64,000 nucleotides of DNA from Galbitalea sp036499165 (lineage in GTDB: Bacteria > Actinomycetota > Actinomycetes > Actinomycetales > Microbacteriaceae), in NCBI GenBank assembly GCA_036499165.1, contig DASYEE010000132.1, forward strand, positions 3,276-67,275, in the 5' to 3' direction. This document shows positions 27,123-36,511 of the stretch, piece by piece (the first letter of the stretch is position 1; the number at the start of each line of letters is the position of its first letter). The notes below the pieces were generated by a model. It was not told the DNA's origin. It ran no database searches and saw nothing but the letters and a program-made list of their open reading frames with translations. A program made the position numbers and the translations under genes.

Positions 27123-27942
27123 CTGGGTCGTGCGCCTGGCTGATCGAGCACGGGCCGTCGATGGTGCTCCGCCCTTTTCCGACCAGGCCGTTGTCGACTA
27201 CCGCACCGGCGCCCGTGAGCTCACGGCGGTAGACGAGGTGGCAGCAGCGCTCGTGGCCGAGACCGAGGCAGAATTCGTCGTCGACCCGGATGCGCGAGGC
27301 CTCCGCATCGGAACCGCCCTCCTCGAGACGCTGCTGTCGACAGCCGTCGGCCCGCGCCTGTTCTGGGCGCACGGCGATCATCCCGCAGCCAGGGCACTGG
27401 CGGCATCCCACGGTCTGACCGCCGTGCGGGAGTTGCTGCACCTGTCGCGGCAGCTCGCGGACGAGAAGATCCCAGTGCCGACCCAAGAGCTCGAGAGCTT
27501 CCGCACCGGCACAGACGAAGACGAGTGGGTCGCGCTCAACGCGCTCATCTTCTCTGCGCATCCGGAGCAGGGATCAGTCACCCGAGCCGACCTCCTGCAA
27601 CTGGAGGGCGAGTCGTGGTTTGCTGCCAACGATTTCCTGCTGCTGCGAGACGCGAGCGGCCGGATGATCGGATACTGCTGGCTCAAGGTCGAGGGCGACC
27701 GCGGCGAGTTCTACGTCGTCGGCGTGCATCCGGATCACCAGGGCGAAAAGCTCGGCAGCCTGCTCTTCGATGCCGGGCTCGCGCACCTGGCCGCCCATGG
27801 CATCCGCGTCGCGCACCTCTACGTCGAAGGCGACAACACCCCTGCCCTCGGCCTCTACTCCAGCCGTGGGTTCACCCGCGATTCCATCGACATCCAGTAC
27901 GTCGCGGACCGCCCGCCCGCTCCCGCTCACCGCGGCTCGTAG
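27094..27942 (+). CDS. mshD: Mycothiol synthase (double GNAT domain)
   Basis: The 282-residue protein has two GNAT halves; the C-terminal one carries FYVVGVHPDHQGEKLGSLLFDAGL, the acetyl-CoA loop, and GDNTPALGLYSSRGF. It acetylates the Cys of Cys-GlcN-Ins, the last step of mycothiol synthesis. The start at 27094 lies inside glnR (29-bp overlap). Presence of mshD supports actinobacterial origin. Confidence 0.93.
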   Translation: MSDSARSVPDWVVRLADRARAVDGAPPFSDQAVVDYRTGARELTAVDEVAAALVAETEAEFVVDPDARGLRIGTALLETLLSTAVGPRLFWAHGDHPAARALAASHGLTAVRELLHLSRQLADEKIPVPTQELESFRTGTDEDEWVALNALIFSAHPEQGSVTRADLLQLEGESWFAANDFLLLRDASGRMIGYCWLKVEGDRGEFYVVGVHPDHQGEKLGSLLFDAGLAHLAAHGIRVAHLYVEGDNTPALGLYSSRGFTRDSIDIQYVADRPPAPAHRGS

Positions 27943-27947
27943 GCGGC

Positions 27948-28008
27948 GCTGAGTTTCCCCAAATGGCTGCTCAACCGCTCTGAGAGCAGCCATTTGGGGA
28001 AACTTAGC
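27948..28008. repeat. Palindromic repeat family B, copy 2
   Basis: Arms 27948-27972 and 27984-28008 (25 nt, one mismatch) with an 11-nt loop, just after mshD. The core CCCCAAATGGCTGCTC is shared with the copy at 11572-11626. It could terminate mshD transcription before the ppk promoter. Confidence 0.9.
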
Positions 28009-28031
28009 GAGCGAGAGCGGCACCGGGCCGA

Positions 28032-28064
28032 GTTAACGTCCCGTTTACCCGTGGGATCAACCAG
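28032..28064 (+). promoter_or_regulatory. PHO box upstream of ppk
   Basis: GTTAACGTCCC and GTTTACCCGTG are adjacent 11-bp repeats, followed by a weaker GGATCAACCAG. The first two closely match the pair before pstS. The site ends 20 bp before the ppk ATG. Confidence 0.7.
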
Positions 28065-28083
28065 CGGATGCCAGTATTGAGGG

Positions 28084-30267
28084 ATGGAAACCGAAGCCTG
28101 GGTTGGGGACGCCGCCGTCGGTGCAGATTACGACGACGACTTCGACGACGAATCGTCGTCTGACGACGATGGAACCCTGCCCGCCGACCGTTACCTCGAT
28201 CGTGAGCTGAGCTGGCTGGCGTTCAACCAGCGCGTGCTCGAGCTCGCTGAAGACGAGCACGTTCCGCTCCTCGAGCGGGTGAACTTCCTTGCGATCTTCG
28301 CGAGCAACCTCGACGAGTTCTTCATGGTGCGGGTGGCCGGGCTGAAGCGCCGCATCGCGACCGGTCTCGCGGTTCCGACGAACGTCGGCCGCACACCGAG
28401 CGAGGTGCTTGCCGACATCGGGGCAGCCGCACACGACCTTCAGGAGCGCCACGCTCGCGCTTTTGCCGACGTGATCAAGCCGATGCTCGACGACGAGGGC
28501 ATCCACATCGAGACCTGGGCAGACCTCGGGGCGGAAGATCGCGCCCAGATCGACACAATTTTCTCCAGCCAGATCTTCCCGGTGCTGATGCCGCTCGCCG
28601 TCGACCCCGCGCATCCGTTCCCCTACATCTCCGGTCTCTCGCTGAACCTCTCGGTACGCGTGCGCAACCCGAAGACGAGCCGCATCGAATTCGCTCGCAT
28701 CAAGGTGCCGCCGCTGCTGCCGCGGTTCGTGCAGCTTCCGGATGACGGTAGCGGCAGACAGCGCTTCATCCCGCTCGAAGACCTGATCGGCAATCACCTC
28801 GGCGACCTGTTCCCCGGCATGGAGATCCTCGAACACCACGAGTTCCGCATCACAAGGAACGAGGATGTCGAGATCGAGGAAGACGAGTCAGAGAATCTCA
28901 TCCAGGCACTCGAGAAGGGTCTCCTGCAGCGCCGCTTCGGGCCGCCTATCCGGCTCGAAATCACCGGCGGCATGGACGACACGACCCTCGAGCTGCTCAT
29001 GCAAGAGCTGTCCATCACCGACCAGGAGGTCTACCGGCTGCCGTCGCCGCTGAGCCTCGGCGGCCTCTTCGAGATCTTCAAGCTCGATCGGCCGACCCTC
29101 AAGTACCCGAAACACCTGCCGACGACGAGCGCCAACCTGCTGCCGACCGACCCGACCGAGGTTCCAGACATCTTCGAGTCGATCCGCCGCCAGGACATCC
29201 TGCTGCACCATCCGTACGAGTCCTTTGCGACCAGCGTGCAGACCTTCCTCGAGCAGGCGGCGACCGATCCCAACGTGCTCGCCATCAAGCAGACGCTGTA
29301 CCGCACGAGCGGTGACAGCCCGATTGTCGAGGCCCTGATCGACGCGGCAGAGGCAGGAAAGCAGGTGCTTGCGCTCGTCGAGATCAAGGCGCGATTCGAC
29401 GAAACGGCGAACATCAGCTGGGCCCGCAAGCTCGAAAAGGCTGGCGTGCATGTCGTTTACGGACTCGTCGGGCTGAAGACGCACTGCAAGCTCGCGCTGG
29501 TGATCCGCCAGGAGAAGGGCGGCGTGCTCCGGTCGTACAGCCACATCGGCACGGGCAACTACAACCCGAAGACCAGCCGGATCTACGAAGATCTCGGGCT
29601 CCTGACCGACAGCGACACCATCGGCAAGGACCTCACGCGCCTGTTCAATGAGCTCTCCGGCTACGCGATCGAGAAGAAGTTCAAGCGGCTGCTCGTCGCA
29701 CCACTCCACATGCGCGGCGGCCTGCTGAAGCGCATCCGCCAGGAAGCTGAGAACGCACGAAGCGGGCTGCCGTCCGGTATCCGCATCAAGGTGAACGCGA
29801 TCGTCGACGAGGCAATTATCGATGCGCTCTACCGCGCGAGCAACGCCGGGGTGCCAATTGACATCGTGGTCCGCGGGATCTGCTCGCTGAAGCCGGGACA
29901 GGAGGGCCTGAGCGAGAACGTCCGAGTCCGTTCGATCCTCGGCCGCTACCTGGAGCACTCCCGCGTCTTCTCGTTCGTGAACGGCGGCGAGCCGCAGGTC
30001 TTCATCGGCAGCGCAGACATGATGCACCGCAACCTCGACCGCAGGGTGGAGGCCTTGGTGCGACTCACAGAGCCCGGTCACCTCGCCGAGATCGACTTGA
30101 TGTTCAACACGGACATGTCTGACGGCACGACTTCATGGTGGCTCGATGCGTCCGGCCTCTGGACCCACCACGCGGTTGACGACTACGGCGTTCCCCTTGC
30201 CGATGCGCAGGAGCTCACCATGAGAGAGATCTCCGCGCGCAAACGCACGGGAGGAGTGCTTCGATGA
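28084..30267 (+). CDS. ppk: Polyphosphate kinase 1
   Basis: The 727-residue enzyme has an acidic N-terminal extension, the N-domain RELSWLAFNQRVLELAED, and catalytic segments GLKTHCKLALV (phosphohistidine) and YSHIGTGNYNPKTSRIYED. It reversibly makes polyphosphate from ATP. A PHO box precedes it and a MutT1-like gene overlaps its stop (ATGA), an arrangement shared with other actinobacteria. Confidence 0.97.
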   Translation: METEAWVGDAAVGADYDDDFDDESSSDDDGTLPADRYLDRELSWLAFNQRVLELAEDEHVPLLERVNFLAIFASNLDEFFMVRVAGLKRRIATGLAVPTNVGRTPSEVLADIGAAAHDLQERHARAFADVIKPMLDDEGIHIETWADLGAEDRAQIDTIFSSQIFPVLMPLAVDPAHPFPYISGLSLNLSVRVRNPKTSRIEFARIKVPPLLPRFVQLPDDGSGRQRFIPLEDLIGNHLGDLFPGMEILEHHEFRITRNEDVEIEEDESENLIQALEKGLLQRRFGPPIRLEITGGMDDTTLELLMQELSITDQEVYRLPSPLSLGGLFEIFKLDRPTLKYPKHLPTTSANLLPTDPTEVPDIFESIRRQDILLHHPYESFATSVQTFLEQAATDPNVLAIKQTLYRTSGDSPIVEALIDAAEAGKQVLALVEIKARFDETANISWARKLEKAGVHVVYGLVGLKTHCKLALVIRQEKGGVLRSYSHIGTGNYNPKTSRIYEDLGLLTDSDTIGKDLTRLFNELSGYAIEKKFKRLLVAPLHMRGGLLKRIRQEAENARSGLPSGIRIKVNAIVDEAIIDALYRASNAGVPIDIVVRGICSLKPGQEGLSENVRVRSILGRYLEHSRVFSFVNGGEPQVFIGSADMMHRNLDRRVEALVRLTEPGHLAEIDLMFNTDMSDGTTSWWLDASGLWTHHAVDDYGVPLADAQELTMREISARKRTGGVLR

Positions 30268-31217
30268 CGGATGTCGCCGAACAGGCCCCGGTGCTGGCCG
30301 CCGGAGCCGTCTGCTGGCGCGTCGTCGGGGGCAAAGTCCGGATCTTGCTCGTACACCGCACGCAGCACAAAGATATCTCGCTTCCCAAAGGCAAGGTCGA
30401 TCCGGGTGAGACGCTGCCAGAGACGGCGGTGCGCGAGATCGCGGAGGAGACTGGCCTGCTCGTCGGCCTCGGCGCTCCCCTCGGTCAGGTCGACTACCTC
30501 TTGCCGAGTGGTCGCGCGAAGATCGTGTACTACTGGTCGGCCGAAGTCGACGGCCACGCGGTCGAGGCTGCAACGTTCACGCCGAATGACGAGATCGCTG
30601 CTCTCGAATGGGTCTCGCTGAAGAAGGCGCGGAAGCTCCTCACCTACCCCCACGACGTCGAGATTGTCGATCTCTTCGCGGAGCGGTTCGAATCCGGCCG
30701 CGCCCGCACGTTCGCCATCGTGGTGGTTCGCCACGGCAAGGCGGTGCCGAGCGGATCATGGGATGGCCCGGACGCGACGCGTCCACTTCTGCTTCGCGGC
30801 ACCGCGCAGGCCGCCAGCATCGCGCACGGTCTCGCCGCATACCGGCCGCGCAAGATCATTACCAGCACCGCAACTCGCTGCGTCGCGACGATCGCTCCAC
30901 TCGCGCGTCTCGTGGGCATCGAGCCGAGCGAATCGGATGCGATCAGCCAGGATGCGTTCGAGCACGGAGAGTCTGACGTTGTCGGCGTGCTCGCCAAGCG
31001 CATGCACAAGAAGAAGACGACCGTGCTGTGCAGTCACGGCCCGGTGATTCCCACGATCATCAACGAGATCGCCGGTCTGACGAACACCCCGCCGACGCGC
31101 GATTTTCTGTCCATGGGATACCTCGCGACCGGCGAATTCTCCGTGTTGCACGTTGCGACCGAGCACCCCCTGTCTGGCATCGTCGCGCTCGAGTCGCACA
31201 GCCCATCTGCCGAGTAG
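30264..31217 (+). CDS. mutT1: NUDIX hydrolase fused to a histidine phosphatase (MutT1-like)
   Basis: Residues 43-64 are a full NUDIX box (GKVDPGETLPETA...REIAEETG). From about residue 150 a histidine-phosphatase domain begins with VVVRHGKA (RHG 156-158) and includes SHGPVIPTI. Mycobacterial MutT1 of this architecture degrades 8-oxo-dGTP and diadenosine polyphosphates. It is translationally coupled to ppk, hinting at nucleotide/polyphosphate metabolism. Confidence 0.9.
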   Translation: MTDVAEQAPVLAAGAVCWRVVGGKVRILLVHRTQHKDISLPKGKVDPGETLPETAVREIAEETGLLVGLGAPLGQVDYLLPSGRAKIVYYWSAEVDGHAVEAATFTPNDEIAALEWVSLKKARKLLTYPHDVEIVDLFAERFESGRARTFAIVVVRHGKAVPSGSWDGPDATRPLLLRGTAQAASIAHGLAAYRPRKIITSTATRCVATIAPLARLVGIEPSESDAISQDAFEHGESDVVGVLAKRMHKKKTTVLCSHGPVIPTIINEIAGLTNTPPTRDFLSMGYLATGEFSVLHVATEHPLSGIVALESHSPSAE

Positions 31218-31245
31218 CACCAGAAGTTCAGGAAACCACCGAAAT

Positions 31246-31300
31246 GTTCGGTGTGCGTTAACCTCCCGTTTACCGCGTCTCCCGTTTCTGGTTAATCCCC
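31246..31300 (+). promoter_or_regulatory. PHO box array upstream of pstS
   Basis: Three contiguous 11-bp units GTTCGGTGTGC, GTTAACCTCCC and GTTTACCGCGT (31246-31278) are followed by two weaker units to 31300. It is the longest such array in the window, about 100 bp before the pstS start. Confidence 0.75.
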
Positions 31301-31400
31301 GTCCGTACCGTCGCACGTGGTCGATAAGACCCCTGCTGCAATGACGGACGCCGAGATTTTCGAACGTTCACGCGCAGGCCTCAACCCTGAAAGGCACACA

Positions 31401-32504
31401 GTGAAGCTCAAGAATGTGGCGACAGTGGGCGCAATCGCGCTCGTTGCGGCGCTCGCCCTCTCGTCCTGCTCCAGCACAGGCACCGACCCGTCCGGCAGTA
31501 AGCCGGCAGCAACCACCAAGCTCTCCGGCACGATCACGACCGGCGGCTCGAGCGCGCAGGCCAACGCACAGCAGGCGTGGACCACCGCGTACCAGGCGCA
31601 GCAGCCCGGCGTCACTGTCAACTACGACAAGTCGCAGGGCTCCGGCGGCGGTATCACCAACTGGCTGGCTGGCACCTACGACTTCGCCGGCTCCGACGCT
31701 GCTCTCACCTCAGACCAGGAGACCTCGGCCGCCTCGGTCTGCGGCTCGGGCGTCGGTCTCAACATCCCTGTTTACCTCTCGGGCGTTGCGATCATCTTCA
31801 ACCTCAAGGGTGTCACGAAGCTGAACCTCGATTCCGCCACGATCGCCGGCATCTTCGCTAAGCAGATCACCAAGTGGAACGACCCGGCCATCGCCAAGGC
31901 GAACCCGGGCGTCACGCTCCCCGCCGACAAGATCACCCCCGTGGTGCGTGCTGACGGCTCTGGTACGACCGCCAACTTCACGACCTACCTCAGCCAGGTC
32001 GCTCCGTCGATCTGGAAGTTCCCGGTCTCGACCGCATGGCCCGTCACCGGTGAGAGCGCCCAGCAGGGCGGTTCCGGCATCGTCTCGACCGTCGCTGCAG
32101 GCAACGACACCATTGGATACTCCGACCAGAGCTCGATCGGTACCGCGACCGCGGCATCCGTGCAGCTCGGCACCACGACGACGTACGTCGCCTACAGCGC
32201 CGCTGGCGCCACCCAGTCGTTCAAGGAGGCTGCCACCTCGAATCCTGCGGGAACCGGCGACCTGACCCAGGCCCTCGACTACACGAAGATCACCGGTACG
32301 AACTCGTACCCGATCCCGCTGCTGTCGTACGACGTGCTGTGCTCGCAGTTCAAGAGCGCTAAGCAGGCCGCGCTGGTCAAGGGTTACCTCGGGTTCATCA
32401 CCTCGGCGACCGGCCAGGCCGTTGCAGCCAAGAACGCTGGTTCTGCACCACTGCCAGCGAATATCCTTGCTGAAGCCGCAACCTCGCTGAAGTCACTCAA
32501 GTAG
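31401..32504 (+). CDS. pstS: Phosphate ABC transporter substrate-binding lipoprotein PstS
   Basis: A GTG at 31401 after GAAAGG starts the 367-residue lipoprotein with lipobox LSSC (Cys23). SGTITTGGSSAQANA and the binding loop RADGSGTTANFTTYL are typical phosphate-binding elements. It captures phosphate for PstCAB. An upstream in-frame start at 31317 would bury the signal peptide and lies inside the leader, so I reject it. Confidence 0.95.
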   Translation: MKLKNVATVGAIALVAALALSSCSSTGTDPSGSKPAATTKLSGTITTGGSSAQANAQQAWTTAYQAQQPGVTVNYDKSQGSGGGITNWLAGTYDFAGSDAALTSDQETSAASVCGSGVGLNIPVYLSGVAIIFNLKGVTKLNLDSATIAGIFAKQITKWNDPAIAKANPGVTLPADKITPVVRADGSGTTANFTTYLSQVAPSIWKFPVSTAWPVTGESAQQGGSGIVSTVAAGNDTIGYSDQSSIGTATAASVQLGTTTTYVAYSAAGATQSFKEAATSNPAGTGDLTQALDYTKITGTNSYPIPLLSYDVLCSQFKSAKQAALVKGYLGFITSATGQAVAAKNAGSAPLPANILAEAATSLKSLK

Positions 32505-32569
32505 TACAAAGCACCTACATCCCCCTCCGTCCGGCCTGCGACCAGCAGGTGGCTCAAGAAAGAACCCAC

Positions 32570-33751
32570 GTGAGCACAACCCCCGCAGCTCAGCCAAAGG
32601 CTTTCGCCTCAGCTGAGAGCCGAACGGATTCCACGGGTGGATCATCTCGCCGATCTGGCGCTCCCTCACCACGAGGGGGCGCCAGATCGCCGCGGGTAAA
32701 GTCCCGCCCGGCAGACCGCATCTTCCGCGGACTGTCGACTGGCGCAGCATCACTGATCATGGTGATCCTGGCGGGCGTTGCACTCTTCCTGATCATCCAG
32801 GCCGCGCCAGCGATCGGTGCGGACTGGTCAAAGAACCAGTCGCTCGCCACCGGCGCAACCGGCGGGTTTGCCAACTTCTGGACGTACGTCGGCCCGCTTC
32901 TCTGGGGCACGATCTGGGTCTCGTTCCTGGCTCTTCTCCTCGGTGCTCCGGTCGCGATCGGAATCGCCCTCTTCATCTCGCACTACGCACCTCGCCGCAT
33001 CGCCGGCATCCTCGGCTACCTCGTCGACCTGCTGGCCGCGGTGCCGTCGGTCGTCTTCGGGCTCTGGGGCATCTTCGTGATCCGGCCGTTCCTGAAGCCG
33101 CTCACGGTGTGGCTCAACCACGACCTCGGCTGGTTTCCGCTCTTCGGCGGCAATGCGTCGCCGACCGGGTCGACCATCTTCGCCGGCGCAGTCGTGCTCG
33201 CCGTCATGGTTCTGCCGATCATCACCTCGATCTCCCGCGAGATCTTCCTGCAGACTCCACGCCTCCATGAAGAGGCCGCCCTCGCGATGGGCGCTACCCG
33301 GTGGGAAATGATTCGGCTCGCGGTCTTCCCGTACGCACGCTCGGGTGTCGTCAGCGCCATCCTTCTCGGCCTCGGGCGCGCGCTCGGCGAGACCATGGCC
33401 ATCGCGCTGATCGTCTCGCCCTCTGTCATCTACTCGCTGCTGGTCTTGACTGACGGCAACAACTCGCAAACCGTCGCGGCCAATATCGCCCTCAACTTCC
33501 AGGCATCAGACGGACTCCAGCGCCAGGCGCTGATCGGAACCGGCCTGATGCTTTTCGTCATCTCGCTCGCGGTCAACCTCGTTGCACGCGTCATCGTCAG
33601 CCGCACCGGCCCCGATGCCAAGAAACGAAAGACACAACGCAGGGCATCGGCGCTCGGAAACACCGATCCGGCCGCCCTGGTCGGCCCACTACAGGCCGAT
33701 GGGCCGATCGCCGCCGAGATCGTTGACAGGACCCTGGAGCAGGAGTCATGA
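32570..33751 (+). CDS. pstC: Phosphate ABC transporter permease PstC
   Basis: The 393-residue permease has six membrane segments and the EAA loop (EEAALAMGATRWEMIRLAVFP). The first ~50 residues are a Ser/Arg/Pro-rich extension. Residues 28-40 of it are encoded by a near-perfect palindrome (32651-32689), related to intergenic repeats elsewhere in the window. I chose the GTG at 32570, which follows AGAAAGAA; another GTG at 32549 is possible. Confidence 0.93.
   Translation: MSTTPAAQPKAFASAESRTDSTGGSSRRSGAPSPRGGARSPRVKSRPADRIFRGLSTGAASLIMVILAGVALFLIIQAAPAIGADWSKNQSLATGATGGFANFWTYVGPLLWGTIWVSFLALLLGAPVAIGIALFISHYAPRRIAGILGYLVDLLAAVPSVVFGLWGIFVIRPFLKPLTVWLNHDLGWFPLFGGNASPTGSTIFAGAVVLAVMVLPIITSISREIFLQTPRLHEEAALAMGATRWEMIRLAVFPYARSGVVSAILLGLGRALGETMAIALIVSPSVIYSLLVLTDGNNSQTVAANIALNFQASDGLQRQALIGTGLMLFVISLAVNLVARVIVSRTGPDAKKRKTQRRASALGNTDPAALVGPLQADGPIAAEIVDRTLEQES
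32651..32689. repeat. Palindromic repeat family C inside the pstC coding region
   Basis: Arms 32651-32667 and 32673-32689 (17 nt, one mismatch) around a 5-nt loop. The sequence GCGCCAGATCG next to a GTGAGGG stretch (minus strand) recalls the elements at 48833-48897 and 63968-64000. It is in frame with pstC. Confidence 0.65.
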
Positions 33752-34854
33752 CCGCGTCCGTTGCAGAGCGCAGCAAGAACCCCCGTGGCCCGATCGTCAA
33801 CTCCCTGACTTCCGGGCAACTTCCCCGCTTCGTCGAGCTGTACACGCTGATAGCAGCGCTGGCGATCAGCGGCGGCTTCCTGTCCTTCCTCGGCTTCTCC
33901 ATCGTCGGATGGCTGGTGCTCGCGGCAGTGATCTACCTCGTCGGGCTGGGCGTGCTCTCGTCCCTCGTCGAGAATCGTCGGAAGGCCAAGGACCGCGTCA
34001 TCCGCGGGCTGGTCACGACGGCCTTCCTGCTCGCGATCATCCCGTTGATCTCCACACTGCTGACCGTCATCACGCGCGGCATTGGCGAGATCAACTGGCA
34101 GTTCATCTCCACGTCGACATCGAACGTGTTCGATCCGAAAACCCTGACGGTAACACAGCACCAGGGGGCGCTCCAGGCCATCGTCGGCACGCTCGAGATC
34201 ACCGGCATGGCAACGCTGATCTCGGTGCCGATCGGCATCATGACCGCGATCCACCTGGTCGAATACGCAAAACCCGGCCAGTGGCTCGCTCGAACCGTGA
34301 CCTTCCTCGTCGACGTCATGACGGGCATCCCGTCGATCGTCGCCGGCCTCTTCGCGTTCTCGCTCTTCACCATCCTCGAGGGGCCAAAGGCATTCAGTGG
34401 GTTCTCGGCATCCATCGCCCTCTGCGTGCTGATGATCCCGATCGTCGTGCGTTCGAGCGAGGAGATGCTGAAACTCGTGTCGATGGAACTGCGTGAAGCG
34501 TCGTATGCCCTCGGCGTCTCCAAGTTCCTGACCATCGCCAAGGTCGTCCTGCCGACCGCCATAGCCGGCCTCGTGACCGGTGTCACTCTCGCCATCGCCC
34601 GCGTAATCGGCGAGACTGCCCCCATCTTCATGGCGGCGAGCTTCACCAACAACTTCAATGGCGACCTGTTCCACAACCCGCAGCAGAGTCTCGCGGTCAT
34701 GGCGTTCACCGGCTATAAGTACCCGACCACAGACATCCAAGGCTCCCTGAACTCGGCGTGGGGCGCCGCGCTGCTGCTCATCATCATCGTCGTCATCCTG
34801 AACCTCATTGCCCGCATCGTCGCCAGGGTGTTCGCACCCAAGGGCCTGCGCTAG
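33748..34854 (+). CDS. pstA: Phosphate ABC transporter permease PstA
   Basis: The 368-residue permease has an N-terminal pair of membrane segments plus the six-segment core and the EAA loop (LREASYALGVSKFLTIAKVVLP). The ATG overlaps the pstC stop (ATGA). With PstC it forms the membrane channel. Confidence 0.95.
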   Translation: MTASVAERSKNPRGPIVNSLTSGQLPRFVELYTLIAALAISGGFLSFLGFSIVGWLVLAAVIYLVGLGVLSSLVENRRKAKDRVIRGLVTTAFLLAIIPLISTLLTVITRGIGEINWQFISTSTSNVFDPKTLTVTQHQGALQAIVGTLEITGMATLISVPIGIMTAIHLVEYAKPGQWLARTVTFLVDVMTGIPSIVAGLFAFSLFTILEGPKAFSGFSASIALCVLMIPIVVRSSEEMLKLVSMELREASYALGVSKFLTIAKVVLPTAIAGLVTGVTLAIARVIGETAPIFMAASFTNNFNGDLFHNPQQSLAVMAFTGYKYPTTDIQGSLNSAWGAALLLIIIVVILNLIARIVARVFAPKGLR

Positions 34855-34883
34855 ACCATCACAACGAACGGACTGCCCGAACT

Positions 34884-35663
34884 GTGTCAAAGCGAATCGA
34901 AGTCAACGATCTCAACGTCTACTACGGCGACTTCCTTGCCGTAGAAGACGTCTCAATCACCATTGAACCGCGCACCGTCACGGCCTTCATCGGCCCGAGT
35001 GGATGCGGTAAGTCGACGTTCCTGCGCACGCTGAATCGCATGCACGAGGTCATCCCCGGCGCCCACGTCACCGGCGAGGTGCTGATCGATGGCAACGACC
35101 TCTACGCGCCTGGCGTCGACCCTGTTCTGGTCCGCCGCCAGGTCGGCATGGTGTTCCAGCGGCCCAACCCATTCCCCACGATGTCCATTCGCGACAACGT
35201 GCTCGCCGGAGTAAAGCTGAACAACCGCAGAATCTCGAAGTCCGACGCGGACAATCTCGTTGAGAAGTCGCTCCAGGGCGCCAACCTCTGGAACGAGGTC
35301 AAGGACCGCCTGAACCTGCCAGGGCAGGGCCTGTCGGGTGGGCAGCAGCAGCGCCTCTGCATCGCGCGCGCAATCGCGGTGTCGCCGGAGGTCATCCTGA
35401 TGGACGAGCCGTGCTCCGCGCTCGACCCGATCTCGACGCTCGCCATTGAAGACCTGATCGAAGAACTGAAGCAGGAGTACACGATCGTGATCGTGACTCA
35501 CAACATGCAGCAGGCCAGCCGCGTCTCCGATCGCACGGCGTTCTTCAACATCGCGGGAACGGGAAAGCCGGGCAAGCTCATCGAGTTCAACGACACCAAC
35601 ACGATGTTCTCGAACCCGACCGTGCAGGCCACCGAGGACTACGTCTCTGGCAAGTTCGGATAA
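34884..35663 (+). CDS. pstB: Phosphate ABC transporter ATPase PstB
   Basis: The 259-residue ATPase shows Walker A GPSGCGKST, signature LSGGQQQR and Walker B VILMDEPCSALD. The GTG at 34884 matches the usual N-terminus (SKRIEVNDLNVYYGD); the frame continues upstream within pstA without homology. phoU is absent from this operon and lies at 20127. Confidence 0.95.
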   Translation: MSKRIEVNDLNVYYGDFLAVEDVSITIEPRTVTAFIGPSGCGKSTFLRTLNRMHEVIPGAHVTGEVLIDGNDLYAPGVDPVLVRRQVGMVFQRPNPFPTMSIRDNVLAGVKLNNRRISKSDADNLVEKSLQGANLWNEVKDRLNLPGQGLSGGQQQRLCIARAIAVSPEVILMDEPCSALDPISTLAIEDLIEELKQEYTIVIVTHNMQQASRVSDRTAFFNIAGTGKPGKLIEFNDTNTMFSNPTVQATEDYVSGKFG

Positions 35664-35674
35664 GCAGAACTGTC

Positions 35675-35699
35675 GCTGGTTGAGCTTGTCGAAACCAGC
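35675..35699. terminator. Dispersed-repeat hairpin between pstB and the rskA-like gene
   Basis: GCTGGTT at 35675-35681 pairs with AACCAGC at 35693-35699. The sequence is one copy of the GGTTGAGCTTGTCGAAACC repeat seen at several places. It sits between convergent genes 6-12 bp from each stop and may serve as a terminator; no U-tract is seen. Confidence 0.5.
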
Positions 35700-35704
35700 C
35701 CTGA

Positions 35705-36511
35705 CTACGCGCTCGGGATCGCCACGATAGGCGTCGTGGTCGGCTTCGAGGATCCGCCGTCCGGTTCGACCGTGACGCCCACGGCATCGCCCTCCGCCAT
35801 CGTTCCATCGAGAACTCGCCAGGTGCGCGACCCGGACTCCTCGAACAGGCCGGCCGGTTTCGGCGTACCGTTCGGATCGATGTACCAGGCCTCGTAGGTC
35901 TTGCCGCCCGGCAACTCCTTCAGCCCGTTGACGATGATCGCCGACTTGCCGAGCTTGGCAGACCAGACGAGCGTCGCGTGCCCGCCGGTCGAGACCGTCG
36001 CCGCGGCATGCTGCGCATCCGGAGCGGAGTTGATTGCCGCGAGGGCATCGGCCTGCTGCTGTGCGTGCATGTTCTGGCCGATGAGGCCAGCCCCTAAGAA
36101 TCCGCCGATGATCACGACGATCGCTGCAGCTGCAGCGGTGAGAATGGATGCTGGGCGCCGATACCAGCTGAGTTTCGTCACGTTCCCGAGGGCCGCAGGC
36201 GGGGCATCCTGCTCGCGCTCTTCTGCCTGAGCCGGAACGGCGCGGAGTTCGCGCACCGGAGAGATGTCGCGGGAGAGCTGCGGTGTCGTGGCGATCTTCG
36301 ACATGATGCTGTCGCGAAGCTCCGGAGATGGCGTCACAGGGGTGGTCGCAAGGCCAAGCAGCACGGCTGTATCGGTCAATTCGGTCACCTCGTTTCGCAG
36401 TTGTTCTGATGAAGCCATGTTGGCCTCGAAGTCGGCGCGCTCGCTGTCGCTGAGTGCGTTCAGTACGTAGGCGCCGGAGTCAGCAGACTTCGACTTATCG
36501 CGTTCGGTCAC
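35705..36511 (-). CDS. rskA: Anti-sigma factor, RskA-like
   Basis: The 268-residue protein has an N-terminal zinc-less anti-sigma domain (SGAYVLNALSDSERADFEANMAS), one membrane helix (about residues 121-143) and an extracytoplasmic RskA C-domain (KTYEAWYIDPNGTPKPAGLF). It should bind and hold the adjacent SigK-type sigma factor until an external signal triggers proteolysis. Overlaps the sigma gene by 4 bp. Confidence 0.9.
   Translation of the reverse strand: MTERDKSKSADSGAYVLNALSDSERADFEANMASSEQLRNEVTELTDTAVLLGLATTPVTPSPELRDSIMSKIATTPQLSRDISPVRELRAVPAQAEEREQDAPPAALGNVTKLSWYRRPASILTAAAAAIVVIIGGFLGAGLIGQNMHAQQQADALAAINSAPDAQHAAATVSTGGHATLVWSAKLGKSAIIVNGLKELPGGKTYEAWYIDPNGTPKPAGLFEESGSRTWRVLDGTMAEGDAVGVTVEPDGGSSKPTTTPIVAIPSA

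Noticed and set aside
28888..30081. Minus-strand frame opposite ppk
   Set aside because: Shadow of the polyphosphate kinase gene.
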